Assembly (NCBI GenBank): GCA_018398765.1
Contig: JAHBMJ010004464.1
Coordinates: forward strand, 16,295 to 80,294
Direction of reading: 5' to 3'
DNA length: 64,000 nt
Source: Chromera velia
Lineage: Eukaryota > Sar > Chromeraceae
Positions 33,441 to 46,022 of this stretch are shown here, piece after piece. A program made the translations under genes and the position numbers. The notes beneath the pieces are model-generated. The model was not told where the DNA came from. It saw nothing but the letters and a program-made list of their open reading frames with translations, and searched no databases. The stretch's first letter is position 1; each line of letters begins with the position of its first letter.

Positions 33441-36400
33441 TGGACCAATCTATTCTGCAACGTCTTCTCAAGCAACAGGTGGGGCATGTCTGGGCAACAG
33501 TGAGTCACTTTTGTTTGCATTATATATATATATATATATATATATATTCCTTCCGTTTCCTCCCATGTCTTTGACCCGCGGCACAGGCTGAAAGCAAACG
33601 TTCCCCATCAGTAATGTCGAATTCCAATTTGAACTTGGAGCTTTTCTTCACGCTCCTCTGGAGGAAGCGTGAAATTGTGGTAGACGGACAGAAAGTCCAA
33701 AGCTCCTGTCCTCACATTTTCGTTCCCGAGACAGTGCTGTACCAGTGGAAACAACCGTCACAATGGTTCTCCTGTGTGGCACCAGGACAGATGCAGAGAG
33801 CAAAGAGGGAGAAGATCTCCAACAGGGGAGTAGTCAAGGCCATGGTGTACAATCCCGTGCTGAGTGCCACTCGGTGCAATTCGGATGACTTCGCTCGTAA
33901 TTGCCGTGAACTCGAGCAGGACGAGATTATTGCTTATCACATCGCAGTTGAAAAGCGCGAAGATGGATCTGAAATTGGCAGTATCGAGTACTTCAATCTG
34001 GACCAGTTGAATACTTTTCTTTACTACCGTCAGAAGTCCTTCTCGGGTGTGTTGCAAAGGTTCATAGAGTGCAAAGGGGACTACGAACGTGTGTACAAAG
34101 TCAGTTGGATTCCCTCCAAGTGCCGCTCCGAGGTTTGCAGCAATTTGCACAAAAAGAAGGATCCCAGATTCCCTTTGGAAGACAAAATCGTCACATATGA
34201 AGGTGCAGCCCATCTCTCAGAGACCTGCAAAGTCTACTCGGACCTCTTGAGGAGTGAGTTCGAGAAGATGTGCAACGCCATCGCAGAGCATTACGATGCC
34301 AACCTCAGAGCAGCAGGGAAGCTCCAGAAGCTTGTGCGAATGGTCAGTGCAGGGGAGGGCGTCAGAGAGAACAGTCCGGTGCCAAAAGATACTGTTTGAA
34401 GGGTTTCCTTCCGTGCTTGCGAAGAAGGGAAGAAAGCGATTTGGGTGACCGGCTCGCTTGTGTCGGTGTACAGAGCTGCCATGTTCCACTCTCTGAGTGT
34501 CGTTTGCCCACCAACGTATGCACCATTATTTTGAATGCAGGTTTTTCTCTTTGATTTCCCATGATTCCCCGAAAGCTCTCTGGCCCTTGGTGGGGGTTGA
34601 ACTTTTTGCGGATTCGCCCGATTTCCTTCACCTTTGTTTTCGCTGTGCGGTCATCATGTTTCCTGCTTCACAGGCAGCATGAACATTAATTTTTCTATCC
34701 ATCCTTCCTCACCCGTGCAGGTCCTCTACCTCCGCATCGACAACACTGGCCGTCCTTGGCTGATGTTCCCTGCCATGGTCAAGTTTGGCCCAGTCATTGT
34801 GGACCCCTATCAGAAGCTGCCTGCAGAGGACGCGATCCAGCATCCCATGGCACTTCGACTCGCAGGCAAAGCCGCAGTGGCAGCGCGGCCTGTAGTGCAT
34901 AACCCAAAACAGCAGGGGGGGAAGGAACAGGAGAAGAAACCGCATCAGGTGTCGGACGACGAGGAGGCTGGACAGCAGAAGAAGACCGAGAGGGCCCCTC
35001 TGAAGGCTGCACAGAAGGTGGTGGACACGTTTGAGAGAGAGAAGTGCCCTTCATGCCAGAAAGATGTCGTCAGAGCTTCTCTCTGTTGGACTGGACTCTT
35101 TCTCATCATCGACTTTTATGGGTCAGCTCTGTCTTGGGTTTCTTTCCTTTTTGTGTACGTACGTACATGCTAGGGGGAAAGGTGTGAGATCACTGTCGCT
35201 GTGCTTTCCGGGACATTCTGACGCAAAAGCGATTTTTGTCGTAAACTCCTCGACGATACGTGTATGAAGAACGACTCGGTAGGGCAGGAAGAGACATGAA
35301 GACTGTTTGAGTGTAAAGATAATGCTTGTCCAAGCAATTAAGCAGGGCACCTGTGAGGCAAATTTCACTGGAATTGGCACAAAAGCACCAGCTCTTTTTG
35401 CGAGGAGTGATAAAGAAAAAATTGTTGCGGGCTCGCTTGCCCCTCTCTTTTCCTCTCTCCTCATTTTTTCTCCCACTCCCACATCCACGTAGGCATCACG
35501 ATTTATGTCTTGATGGGTGCCTGCAGACTCGACTTTTCCTTCCTGCCTCTCGCCATTCCATCTCCCATCCCCTTCTCGACTGAACCGACAAAGAAGGAAC
35601 TGATGAGACTACAAAAAAACCAGGCACTCGCAAAAGCAGAGACGGACGCTGTGGCGCAACAACACTCCTTCCAGACAGGCGCTGGCTTTGCCGCAGTCCC
35701 ACCGACGTTGCCCTCAGCCCGAGGAGGCGGTCTTCTAGGAGGAACGGAATCCATGCACGCAACTCCAAGAAGCAAAACGACTGAGCAGATCTCGAGCCCC
35801 ACTGCGAACAGAGACAGGCCAGAGGAAGGCGCAACGACCAGCAGATCCCCCCAACGTCCACCCAAGGACGGTATCGTGGCGTTTTGGGATCCCGGCCCCG
35901 GCCAGACCGTCCGGCCCATCTTTGTGGACTTACAGAAAAGCCCCGAGGCAACCATTGAGCGTGTAAGTCCTCTAGGGTGAGAGAGGAACCCATTGGGATA
36001 TCTTCCCTAACTCATTTTGGCCCTTGGGTAGGAGTGGGTGTGAAAATGTGAAAAGGCTTTTGGGGGGTGAAATGGGCTTTCGAAGATTTACAACTTACCA
36101 TCAGTTGCAGTATCAATGGGCGAGGCTTTTCAATCGGGATTCATCCGTCGTAAATTTTGTGCTTACGAATGGACGTCATTGTGTGCAGCTGATGGACAAA
36201 ACTCGTGTGAAGAAATTCTCCCTGGAGACGATGGAGAAGTCCCGAAAGCGGCTCGGTCAGTCAACAAAAATATGAGGCAATACCAGCGGTCTTCCACATT
36301 CCTCCATGGAATAGGTCAAAGTGATCGTCTGGTCCCACATGGACCCTTAGTGAGAGGCCTTGTCAAGAATGCTACGAGACAGCTGCAAAAACAAATCAGT

Positions 36401-38979
36401 CTGCTACTGTTGATCTACCCCCCTATCTCTCTCTCTGTGTTTATGGCTACAGGACCAAAAGGAAGCGAAAAGCTCCTCAGACACCTGATTTGGTTCCGAA
36501 AGTGCGTCGTTGCCTCCTTCAAAGCCGCAAAAGACGAGGTCAGTTGACATGGTTCTTTCCACACATAGAAGGACAGACGAGCAGAATGGTAGAATCATGA
36601 GTTGGGTACAAAGGCCGGCACAATTAATCTCGACGTACCGAAATGCAAGCAAGCTTATGTCTCAGGGTGATCGTGCATTTCTTGTCCCCTCTATGTATCT
36701 GAGCACAGAGAGACGATCACGTAGCTGTGTGCGATTGATGACGGGTAGGCGCCGAAGCCGTGAAGCGCGAGCAGACGAATCTCGCGTACTGATTGTTGGG
36801 ACAGACCGTGTATGTGCCTTGCTACCTCTCTTTCTGTCCACAGGGTCGGAGCATCGACTTTCTGAGAGACCTCAGAGACGCCCAAGCGGACACAGAGCAA
36901 CACTTGGCGATTCCCTCAGTGCTCCAGGCTGTGTTCCCGACGATGAGCGTCGACCAATTCGTGGCGTGCTGCCAGGATCCAGCTTGGCTCTACTCCTCTA
37001 TTCAAGTCGGTGGGGGGAGGGTTCCACTGCTTTCTTGTACATGCGTTCGTCCTCCGCTGTCTGTGCAATTAAGAAAAGAAAGAAAGGCAACTGAGTAAAA
37101 GATGGAATGAACATTGTTTTTGCATGCAGGTCTGCGAGGAGTGCTTCCTTCGCTACACGGCTCTCTGCCAAGGAGACACTCCTGCAAATGCTTATGAGGC
37201 AAAAACAGACCTGTCAGTCAAAGTGAGGAATCCTTTCTTTCTCCCCTCTTCTTTCTGTGTCCCTGCCTCTCCCCATCTTTTACTTCTGTCATTCTCTGCA
37301 TTTGTCTCAGCCTGCGCTTGCTAACACATTCGATATGAATCGGTGTACCAGGCACCCACCTAAAGTACACGGCAGTCTGTTCAATGCAGTGGCACATTGA
37401 CTGTTCCTCTGGCTCTTTGGCTCTGTCTACAGCATCAGTTGTGTTTTCTTTTCTGTGGGAAAACCAGAATCGAGGGACAGTCAGCTTTCCTTTCTCCAGA
37501 CAGTTGTGATCCAAATCTGCTCCCTCAATTGTGCCTGCAGGAAGGCCCAGTCCCGCAGGCGGATGTTCAACGTCTTCAGGGGGGGAGTAGACAGATGGGT
37601 TAGGCTGAACGCAGACCTCGTCAGATTCCAGGGGTTCAGGACGCACAAGATCCTCAGGAGCGTCAAGAAACCAGAGGGGTGAGCTAGTGCGGGAAGGATC
37701 GAACTGGGCTTTTTCTGGTAGAAAGGATAGCAGAAGGACCATGATTTTCTTCCTACAAAAAGGAAGAGGCAGAACGCCGGGGGTGGTCGACAGTGGCGGA
37801 GAGAGCATCGGTCTTGAAGAATGAAGAGATCATGATTTCCCCTTGTCTGTCTGTATAGAAGGTGCAGTTGGTTTCTGCTAGGCGGTTCCATTGGAAGTGT
37901 CATCTTACTTTACCGCAGTTAATTGATGCCTCTTTGCCTTCCTCTGTGACCTTCTGATCCCCTCAGGTTCTCTGCAACACAACAGACAGAGGCCGAGAAA
38001 GACTATGCAGAGTCTCTCAAAGTGGTCAACTGGCTCTCTCAGACCGCCCACGACCTCAGAGAGTTCCTCGGCACAACCCCCTCTCCTCAGGCAGACGCCC
38101 TGACGACAAACCCAAACGATCCCTTCGCCTCCTTTCCTCTTCTCAACTCTCCCGTGGCTGCGGGAGGGGGGGAGCCTTCTTCCTCTTCGGCCAAGAAGGG
38201 TGCCAAGCTGAAGGGCGCCGTCAGCTTTCTGAACACGTCAGTTACTCAGTCTGGGAGGGACACTCACTCTATCGATGCATCAAATGATTCTCTGCAAATT
38301 TACGGTTCAGGCTTTCTTTCTGTGTCTCTCATGTATCTGGAAGAGTCCGCGAAATTGTCCCGCTTATCATGCACTTGTTTTTGACAAGGTCTGCGAGTAG
38401 ACGGCCCCGGACTGACTCGAATGTTTGCTCTCCATCAACAAAGGGGGACCGGGGAGNNNNNNNNNNNNNNNNNNNNNNNNNNNNNNNNNNNNNNGGGGTT
38501 TCTGCCTGTTTGACTGATTTACGTGCCACATGCACGCTTGGGCGTCCTGCATTGCAGGGTCTGTGTATGAGAATTTCCTCAATGAGTGATTGGAATGTAT
38601 GCTTTCTGATTTTCTCCTAAGTGCAGTGTCAACGCGACCAAGTTGAAGGGCCTGACGGGAAAGGGGAAGAAGGAGGGAACGTCAGGAGGGATGCATGCAG
38701 GGGGCTCGAAGGATAACGACGAGTTTTGCCTGCAGAAGGTTTTGGTAGAAAGCGAGAACAATGCAGCATCATGCTGTCAACAGGCCCTGTTCGAGAACTC
38801 AGAATTCCAACAGACACTCCTGAGCATATTTGATGCTGGAACCAGGTATGGATGTCTGGACTTTTTGTGGACTTCTACATCTCTACATTCTTCCTCTCCC
38901 TTCTTCTGACGTTTTTGTTTCCTCTTTCCTTCCTTCCTTCCTTCCTTCTTTCTTTCTTTCTTTATTTCTTTCTTTCTTA

Positions 38980-39031
<52 letters not shown>

Positions 39032-42000
39032 TTCTGACTTTTCTTTTTTTCGCATACACGCACAAACTCAGAAACGACCATGTGCATGTATCTATGCGTG
39101 TCTGATTCTCTTCATGTTGTCTTCTCTTGAATGCAGGCAGCTGATTTTGAAAGATGCGCTTCCTGATCACCCGGACAACCAGGAGACCTCAGGGAACTCT
39201 GTGGTTTTCGCGCAGGGCGACGGTGGAGGTTCTGTAGCCCCGGGATCAGAACAGAGAGAGAGGCAAGAGCGGGGAGGAGGGACCAGAAATTCAAGCGGTA
39301 AACCTCGAAAGTCTCCTCAGCCAGAGAACGTCGTCACTCAGTCTGCACCTGTCGGAACAGCCCCCGGGGCGGCGGGGGGGGACCTGGAGGAGTGGGAAGA
39401 CGTGGAGGTGGAGGTACACGGAGAGGGGGGGGGCACCCATTCGGCCCCTCTGATGCCTTCCGGGCAGTTTCCCACTGTCGGTACAGGACGCACGCAAATG
39501 GAAATTCGGGGTTTTCGGGTCAGCTGCATGAATTAAGGAATTGTGAGGACTCTGTCATGAGATAGGGGGTGGGAGAGACGCAAGCAGAAAGAATGGGCAA
39601 AGGCTTTGATGAGAAGACTTACCTACCCTTTTGGAGGGGGTAATCAGTTTAGACTTCTCTCGGAAAAGACTTTTATGGAAGGGGGTAATAAATGTAGAGT
39701 TTCATCGAAAAAACTGGATGCCCATCTAGTTGAAGATACCTCTCTCTCTCAACAAAAGCCATACATCCTCGAGATTTGCAGAGCATCTCCGGTTCCAACG
39801 CCACGCTCTTCCTGTTAAAGAAGTGCATCTTCTCTTTCCTTTTGTTCCTCGATCCATCCATCCATTCTCTCGATCTTCTGCAGGTGCAACGACACACCAA
39901 CGCTGCCCGCATTCTGGGCACAGACCAGGGTCTCGCTGTGAAACGCAAAGAAAGCCGGCGTCCCAAGTCCCCTGCTGTCCCTGTTGAGGTTATGAGGTCT
40001 GCATGGACCAAGCGATCCCTCATGAATCTGGCCCTCTTCCCGACTTTCCCCATTCGGCGCTTTCCAACCACCAGGAGCGCACGACGAAGATGGGCAGAGG
40101 GGGGAGCAGTAAGAGAATTTCAACGAGTCCGCCCTGCCACTGCCACCGCATCCCTCGGCCGTCTCTCTCAGCCTCGCCCCCCATGGGACACGGGAGGGAC
40201 CCCCGCCGCCCCCCCTCGAGCAGTGAGTGCCGACGCCGCATCCGGTCCCCTCTCCCCCCTTTTGAGGAAGATGGGAGCCCTGAGGATCGGTGTGAGTCCC
40301 AATGTGTTCAGTCTTGCTGAGGACCACGCAGAGATGCTTCCAGACTCGAGAGTCAAGCGCTCTGTCTCAATTAAGGAGAGTAGGGAGAATGAGACAGCAC
40401 AGGAGGGGCCGGGGTCTAGCAGCGGTGGAGGGTCGAGGTCGCTCAGTGGAGGGACAGAAAGAGAAAGAGGGGGGCAGACTTCCTCGTTATCTGTCTCACA
40501 AGCCCAGGAGGAGGAGGGGGGTGGAAGAGACGGGCATTCAGAGTGGGAGGATGAAAAAGAGAATGAAAAAGAGGAATTGCAGGAGAAGGAGAGAGATACA
40601 TCCGAGTCGCATAGGTCATCTTCCTTCAAAAATGACGAGAAGGACGAGGAAGAGGGAAAGGGAAGATTCGAGACCTCGGAGGGCAGTGCAGTTGTTGAGA
40701 AAGAGCAGGACAGAAGTAGTCAGGAAGAAGAGGAAGAAGAGGAGGAGAGAGGACCTGCGTCGGGATCCGCAGTGAGGGCAGTGGAGGAGGAGGCAACGAA
40801 CACAGTGCAGCAGTTGTTACGGGGAGGTGTAGATGTGTTCGCTGACACTTTCCCTTCCTCCCTGACGGGATCCATTTCCAAGCTTTCCTCATCAGGAACA
40901 ACAGAGAGGGCTGCTGAGGGAAACTCCACAGTGCTCGCAGAAGAGGACCATGTGAGTGCCGTCCCCCCATCTCGCCTCATGATGTCAAAAGGTCCCTCCA
41001 AGAACACAAATAATCGGCAGGCAAAGAAAGCCCAACAGCAAGATCCCTCCAGCCCACATCAAGTAAAGGAGGAAGAGCGGGCCCAGGGAAAAACAAACCA
41101 AAAGAAAGAGGCAGAACGAGAAGGCCCCATGAAAATGCTCTACCAGGTAGTTAATGATCTCACCAAACAGGCAATAGAGGACTCGACTGTTCCTTCCAAC
41201 ATCCCGTCTGCCTCCTCTCCACACCCTCATCAAACAAAGAAGTCTGTCGATGTCTCCACCCTGCCTCTCAACAGCCTTTCATCCCCTTCTCAGCAACCCA
41301 CAAGCACCCAAAATCAAACTGAAGGACCAGACGCAGTGCGCACAAATAAGGACACAGCAGGGGACGGCAGCAGCAGTCTTTTGTTCAGCGAAGGTTCCTA
41401 CAGTCCCCTCACCGTCTCCTCTCTGTACAGCCGCACTAGTCGAGTTGGAGCTCCCGCCCTATCCCTCCGTGGAGGCACAAACACAGACGCCTCTAGTGCA
41501 ATGCCCCCAGCATCTGCTGCTCCAACCCCTCTGCTGGGTGCCTCGGCTGCCCCCGGAGCACTTGATGCTTCAGGGCCTCCTCATCCCCCCCCGTTTGGGG
41601 ATGCGTTTGCAGCAACGATGCAGAATTTGGATAGGGCCTATAGGGAGCACGAGCGAAAGGAAGAGGCAAACTTTGCGAGGCGGCAACCAGATAGCAACAG
41701 CCACCAGAGAAAGGGGATTGGGAAGGTGGATGTGATGCCAGCAGCGAGGAGAAACATTGGGAAGGATGGTGTTGCGAGTGGGGCGGTCTATCTGTCTAGG
41801 CAAGAAGAGTTTGCACGGCCGTCTCTTTCCGTCTCCAGTCAGCGCACAGAGATCCTAGAAGGCTCAGGAGGTGTGGGAATGCACCGTCCCTCCTCTTCCA
41901 GAGACTTGCCCTCCCTGCCATCTCTATCAGTCGACCAGACAGATGACAGCCTCCCACTAGAAGGGGAAGAGGATTTCACCGATAGAGAGGGAGCAGCAGC

Positions 42001-44140
42001 GCTGCAGGACATTATGACAGGGGGAGGTGTGTTTGGAAGTGCCCTGCAGTCCCAACAAAAGAAATCAAAATCGTTCTTGAACGAACGCCGACAGGTCCCC
42101 TCTCTTCTTTTAGGAGCAGCAGGCAGGTCCCTGATGAGGAGATGCAAACAGAGAGACGACCTTCGGGTCATTCCAAATGTCTTCACAGGCTCTGGTTCAG
42201 CCTCTGCCTCTCTTACTGCTGTTACAGGAGGACCCACTACCGTGTCTCAACTTCCCGTATCCTCCTCCACTGGTTCAGGAGACAGACCAGACCGATTTCC
42301 CCGCACAGCCAACTCCATTTTGTCTTCGTCTGACTCTGGGCGAACAGAAAGGTCTAACCTTCCGGCCGAGGGTCAGAAACGCTCCTCTCATTCCTCAACC
42401 AGACAAGAACAGAAGAAGAAAGAAAAAGCACAAAGGGGGAGAGAGGGAACATATGTAAGAGAAAAGGAAAAGGAGTTTCATTCTATTTCCATGCCTTCAC
42501 ATGGTCAGGGGTCCCTCTCTACTTCCCTCTTGTCTCTGAGTGCTCCCTCAGTCGTCCCCCCCCTTCGCAGTCTCGACCGAAGTCTCCGAAACCGAAACGA
42601 ATCTTCTTCAGGAAGTCACCACAAGACTTCCAGTTCCTCCCTCCTTCAACAGTCCCGACTCAGCACGGACGAGAGTCACCAAGGGAAAGCAAAGGAACAG
42701 CCACCCAATGCCTCACGGCACACAGCCCCTCCTGACGCAAAGAGAAGGCAGAGACAGAATAAAGAACACCTCTACGGTCCTGCTGGTAGAGCACCCACAT
42801 CAGATTACCCATCATCCAAGTCACGGAACGCATCCGCCTCTTCCGGTGTGACAGGCCAATTTCTCTCTAGGTCCCTATCACTCCTCGAGCTTGCGGGGGG
42901 TCCCCCCTCTAGAGGTACCGAAGGGAATGGCCAGGGAGAAAGGCATTCAGAAGGTCTGCAGAGACTCTTGCCATCGATGTCGTACTCCGCCCTCATCTCT
43001 GACAAAGACAACGGTCAGAGAGGACGACTGAATGACCCGACCTGGGCAGCCGTTCGTGAATGGAGGGAACGTATTCATGAGGCAGAGGGAAGGCGTAGGA
43101 TGGGTGGTGGCAAGACGGCACCCTCTACTGGCACCTCCTTGCTGCCACTCTCGCTTCCCCCCGCCCGGACGTCCCATGGGTTTCCCCCCTCTTCCTCGTC
43201 TTCTTCCTTCTCTTCTTCTCTTTTGGCATCACGAGGCCAGACTCAGCAGCAGAGAAGGAGACGAGAGAAAGAACGAGATAGTCAGCCGTCCAGAGGAGGT
43301 AATCGAGGAGGAAGAGGTCATTCGGAAGCCCTGCTAGGCTCTCCAGCCTTACAGCCGATTCTTGAGTCACTCCGAGCTGCCACGGCTGCAGTTGTGCACA
43401 GGCAGAGACATGGAGAGACGGGAGAACAAGAAGAAGGAGAAAAACATACCCTCAGTCGTTCCAAAGCAAAGACAGCCGAGGCATGTGTAAACACGGGAGC
43501 GAAAGAGAGTTCTGCTGTCCGACCAAATTCCCTTCATTTGACCAATACTGGGCGAGGAGAGCCTAGACATTCCTCAACGTCATCAGACATCCCCCCGCCT
43601 GGGTCTTCTCCGCAGCACGATCGAAGACAATCTGGACGTGATCACGTACCAAACCCACCCAGCAACAACTGTAGTGCTTCCGCCCCTACTGCTGTTGAAA
43701 CTTCTGGTAGGTTTAGAGGTGAGGGTGCTCCTAGGAGCCCCCCCAGTGACACCGTGAGGGACGGCAAGCAAGCAGAGGATCCAGAGATCTCCCCCAAGGC
43801 AGTGACTGTCCCTCAGGTTGACTTTTCTGCCTCCTCAGGCTTGTTGTTGACACGACAGAGGTCAGGGGTGTCGGAAGAGAAGGAGAGAAGCGGACACGTC
43901 GATCCAGAGAGTGGTGCTCAGCAAAGAGAAAGGGAAAGAGAAAGGGAAAGACAGAAAGAAGGTGGTGCTTCTCGTTCTCCTCAAGGCTCCTCGCACTCTG
44001 GAGAAGCGGCAGAAGCTCTCGTGAGTTTCCAGCCAATCAAAGGCCGAGCTAACTGTTTCATGTCGCCCCACTATCTGCAGTCAGCAATTGAGGGGCCGGC
44101 ACCTTCGCAAAGCAAACGCGGTGAAGAAGATGACAAATGA
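33441..44140 (+). CDS. Giant intron-rich protein with disordered 1,418-residue last exon
   Basis: Exons joined with fully consistent phases: 33441-33478, 33587-34342, 34721-35068, 35594-35962, 36189-36255, 36453-36538, 36844-37005, 37130-37222, 37500-37678, 37967-38236, 38627-38845, 39137-39518, 39884-44140; about 2,400 residues. The true start codon is probably in an exon left of 33441; ATG at 33614 is the first in-frame Met. The head is globular (LELFFTLLWRKREIVVDG, VLYLRIDNTGRPWLMFP) with a lone CPSC, then SVDQFVACCQDPAWLYSSIQ joined to VCEECFLRYTAL, and a basic stretch (RKAQSRRRMFNVFRGGVDRW). The last exon is Ser/Glu/Arg-rich, low complexity and intrinsically disordered. No membrane segment. 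I do not recognise the family. CxxC pairs suggest one metal-binding module. No premature stop occurs. Confidence 0.8.
38457..38494. other. Assembly gap (38 N)
   Basis: Lies in the intron 38237-38626 of the giant gene, flanked by GGGGAG on the left and GGGG on the right, so G-rich sequence probably caused the break. Confidence 0.99.
38931..39032. repeat. CCTT / CTTT / CT pyrimidine microsatellite
   Basis: About 100 bases of almost pure pyrimidine (TTCC, then TTTC, then TC units) in an intron of the giant gene, on its coding strand. Confidence 0.95.
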
Positions 44141-44300
44141 GCACGTCAGGCAAGACGACGCCACTCTTTCTGATTGTATGACCCGAATTACGCAATGTTC
44201 TCGGGTTAAAGGTGTTTGTAAAAGCTCACATATGTAAATCTTATGGTTGGATACCTCAGAATCTCTTGACTTTTCAATAATATAAACGAATATCTTTTAG

Positions 44301-44302
<2 letters not shown>

Positions 44303-44339
<37 letters not shown>

Positions 44340-44400
44340 TGTGTGTATGTGTGTCTGTGTCTGTGTCTGTGTCTGTATCTATGTCTATATCTGTGTGTCG
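44303..44400. repeat. (TG)n passing into (TCTG)n-like microsatellite
   Basis: A long TG run starts right after the giant gene's 3' flank and degenerates to TCTGTG and TCTATG units. Confidence 0.95.
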
Positions 44401-44565
44401 CGGTGTATGAGAACATGTATCTTATGATATTTTGTATCAATTGTATTAATATTTATGAATTAATAGTCTGATTCTTTTAAAAATATGTAAAATAAGCGTG
44501 ATCGAACAAACACACTTAAAATATAAAGTTTTGTAAAGTCTGTATACCAATGATATACAATACAT

Positions 44566-45327
44566 TACACCAATTCTGTAGTGTTACGGTTACACAAAGT
44601 TGAATGTGTAACAATTACTCCTGACCTTCCCTTTGTTACAGACAAAAGTGTGTAACAATTAGTGTGCAATAATTCTAGACAAATCTACCGTCTCTCTCAT
44701 GGTACCCCCCCTGCTCTCGTCTCTGCTCTTTTTACCCCTGCCTCCAGTGCTCAAAAGTTCTCCCTGCCGCGTTGCTGACGACACCATTACTCTAAAAGCA
44801 GTACTTTCAAACCGTCCTGAAGAAGAAGAAGAAGACAAAGATAAAACGCAGAATTAATACACACTAAAGTGTGTAATAATGTATTCTTAAAAGTAATAGT
44901 TTGAACTAATACACACTAAAGTATGTACTTAATGCATTCCTAAAAATGATAGTTTGAATTACTGCACATTAAAGTGTGTACTAATTCATTCATCAAAATT
45001 CTCTAGGCTCCCCACATAAAAAAAAGTAAAAAAGTAATTGCCTAAAATTGATTTTTGAGTTTCTTTTTTTCTTTTTTTTTCTTTCTAAACAACACTTGTG
45101 CATTGTGCAACACTCTTACAACACCCCAAACAACAGTTGTTCAGGTGTTGTTCTAGAAAATCAAAAAAAAAAAAAAAACTAATTTGGTTTTTAACTCAAT
45201 TTTCTTTTTTTTCTTTCTTTTGATATGGGGAGCCTAGAAAATTCCCTAGCTTTAAATGTGTAATAAAACAATGTATGACAAAACATTTTGAAAAAAGTGA
45301 TTGTGTAACCTTACAGGATTGGTGTAG
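44566..45327. mobile_element. Foldback/MITE-like element with nested inverted repeats
   Basis: The outer inverted repeats TACACCAAT.CTGTA...GGTTACACAA lie at 44566-44597 and, inverted, 45301-45327; the left copy has about 7 extra bases. Nested inside is a second inverted pair, TCTAGGCTCCCCA.AT (about 45000-45017 and 45223-45237). Between those are A-runs facing T-runs and short CAACA palindromes. No ORF. A non-autonomous DNA transposon or foldback element is the simplest reading; a target duplication was not identified. Confidence 0.6.
44856..45000. repeat. 52-53-bp tandem repeat, about 2.7 copies
   Basis: Units start at 44856, 44908 and 44961. Each opens with an ACACACTAAAGTGTGT-type palindrome followed by ATG(T/C)ATTC(T/C)TAAAA and ATAGTTTGAA. 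Lies within the foldback element. Confidence 0.85.
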
Positions 45328-45910
45328 TTCAATACACTAGCTAAAACGAATTCAAATCTTATTTAAACCATTAAAAGTTGAATAAATAATATCAATAAAA
45401 TAAACTTATATAGCTTGTGCACCAACCACTGGCACATATAACACTTTATTTTATAAAAACAAAAAAAATATTGTTATTAGAACCAGCTCTCAGACCTAGT
45501 CTCAGACATTTTTACTAGCATTTTCGATTATTAAGAACATGGGTAACTCAAATGATTTATACATGATAAACTGGGCTGGTCGAACTTCGTATCTGAGCCA
45601 AGCAGCCAGGTAAGACTAGAAGGAAATGGGCACCAAAGGGCCTAGAATGAACACTCACAGAGAGCTGATTGATTGAAGTTCTTGGTGCAAGAAGGTTCAA
45701 GACTGAGTTTGATTTTAGACCGGGTTCAGATTCTTCCAAGTCAGAAGTAACTGTTCAGTTCAGAGTGAGAATTGAATCTAAGGTTCAGAGAGAATCCTTT
45801 GAAGTTCAGAGCCGAATCCTTCGACGAGCTTGAAATCTCAATTCCCAAATCGCACTTCAATTTTATTTTTTTGTTTTAATCTGATTTTTCGGATTTTTCT
45901 GTTAGATATG

Positions 45911-46020
45911 TTCATCCGATTTTCTGGACCCATCTGATTTTCCAGACGCGTCCGATTTTCTGGACACGTCCGATTTTCTAGACACGTCCGATTTTCCAGA
46001 TGCGTCCAAGTTTCCAGATA
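45911..46020. repeat. About 19-bp minisatellite
   Basis: Roughly six copies of a TCCGATTTTCTGGACACG-like unit, with changes mainly C/T and G/A between copies. Noncoding. A looser GTTCAGA-based repeat lies just left, at about 45755-45830. Confidence 0.85.
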
Positions 46021-46022
46021 TG

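Noticed and set aside
37218-37808. Minus-strand ORF of 196 codons
   Set aside because: It is antisense to two phase-correct exons (37130-37222, 37500-37678) of the plus-strand giant gene.
40168-40970. Several minus-strand Ser-rich ORFs
   Set aside because: Antisense shadows of the low-complexity terminal exon 39884-44140.
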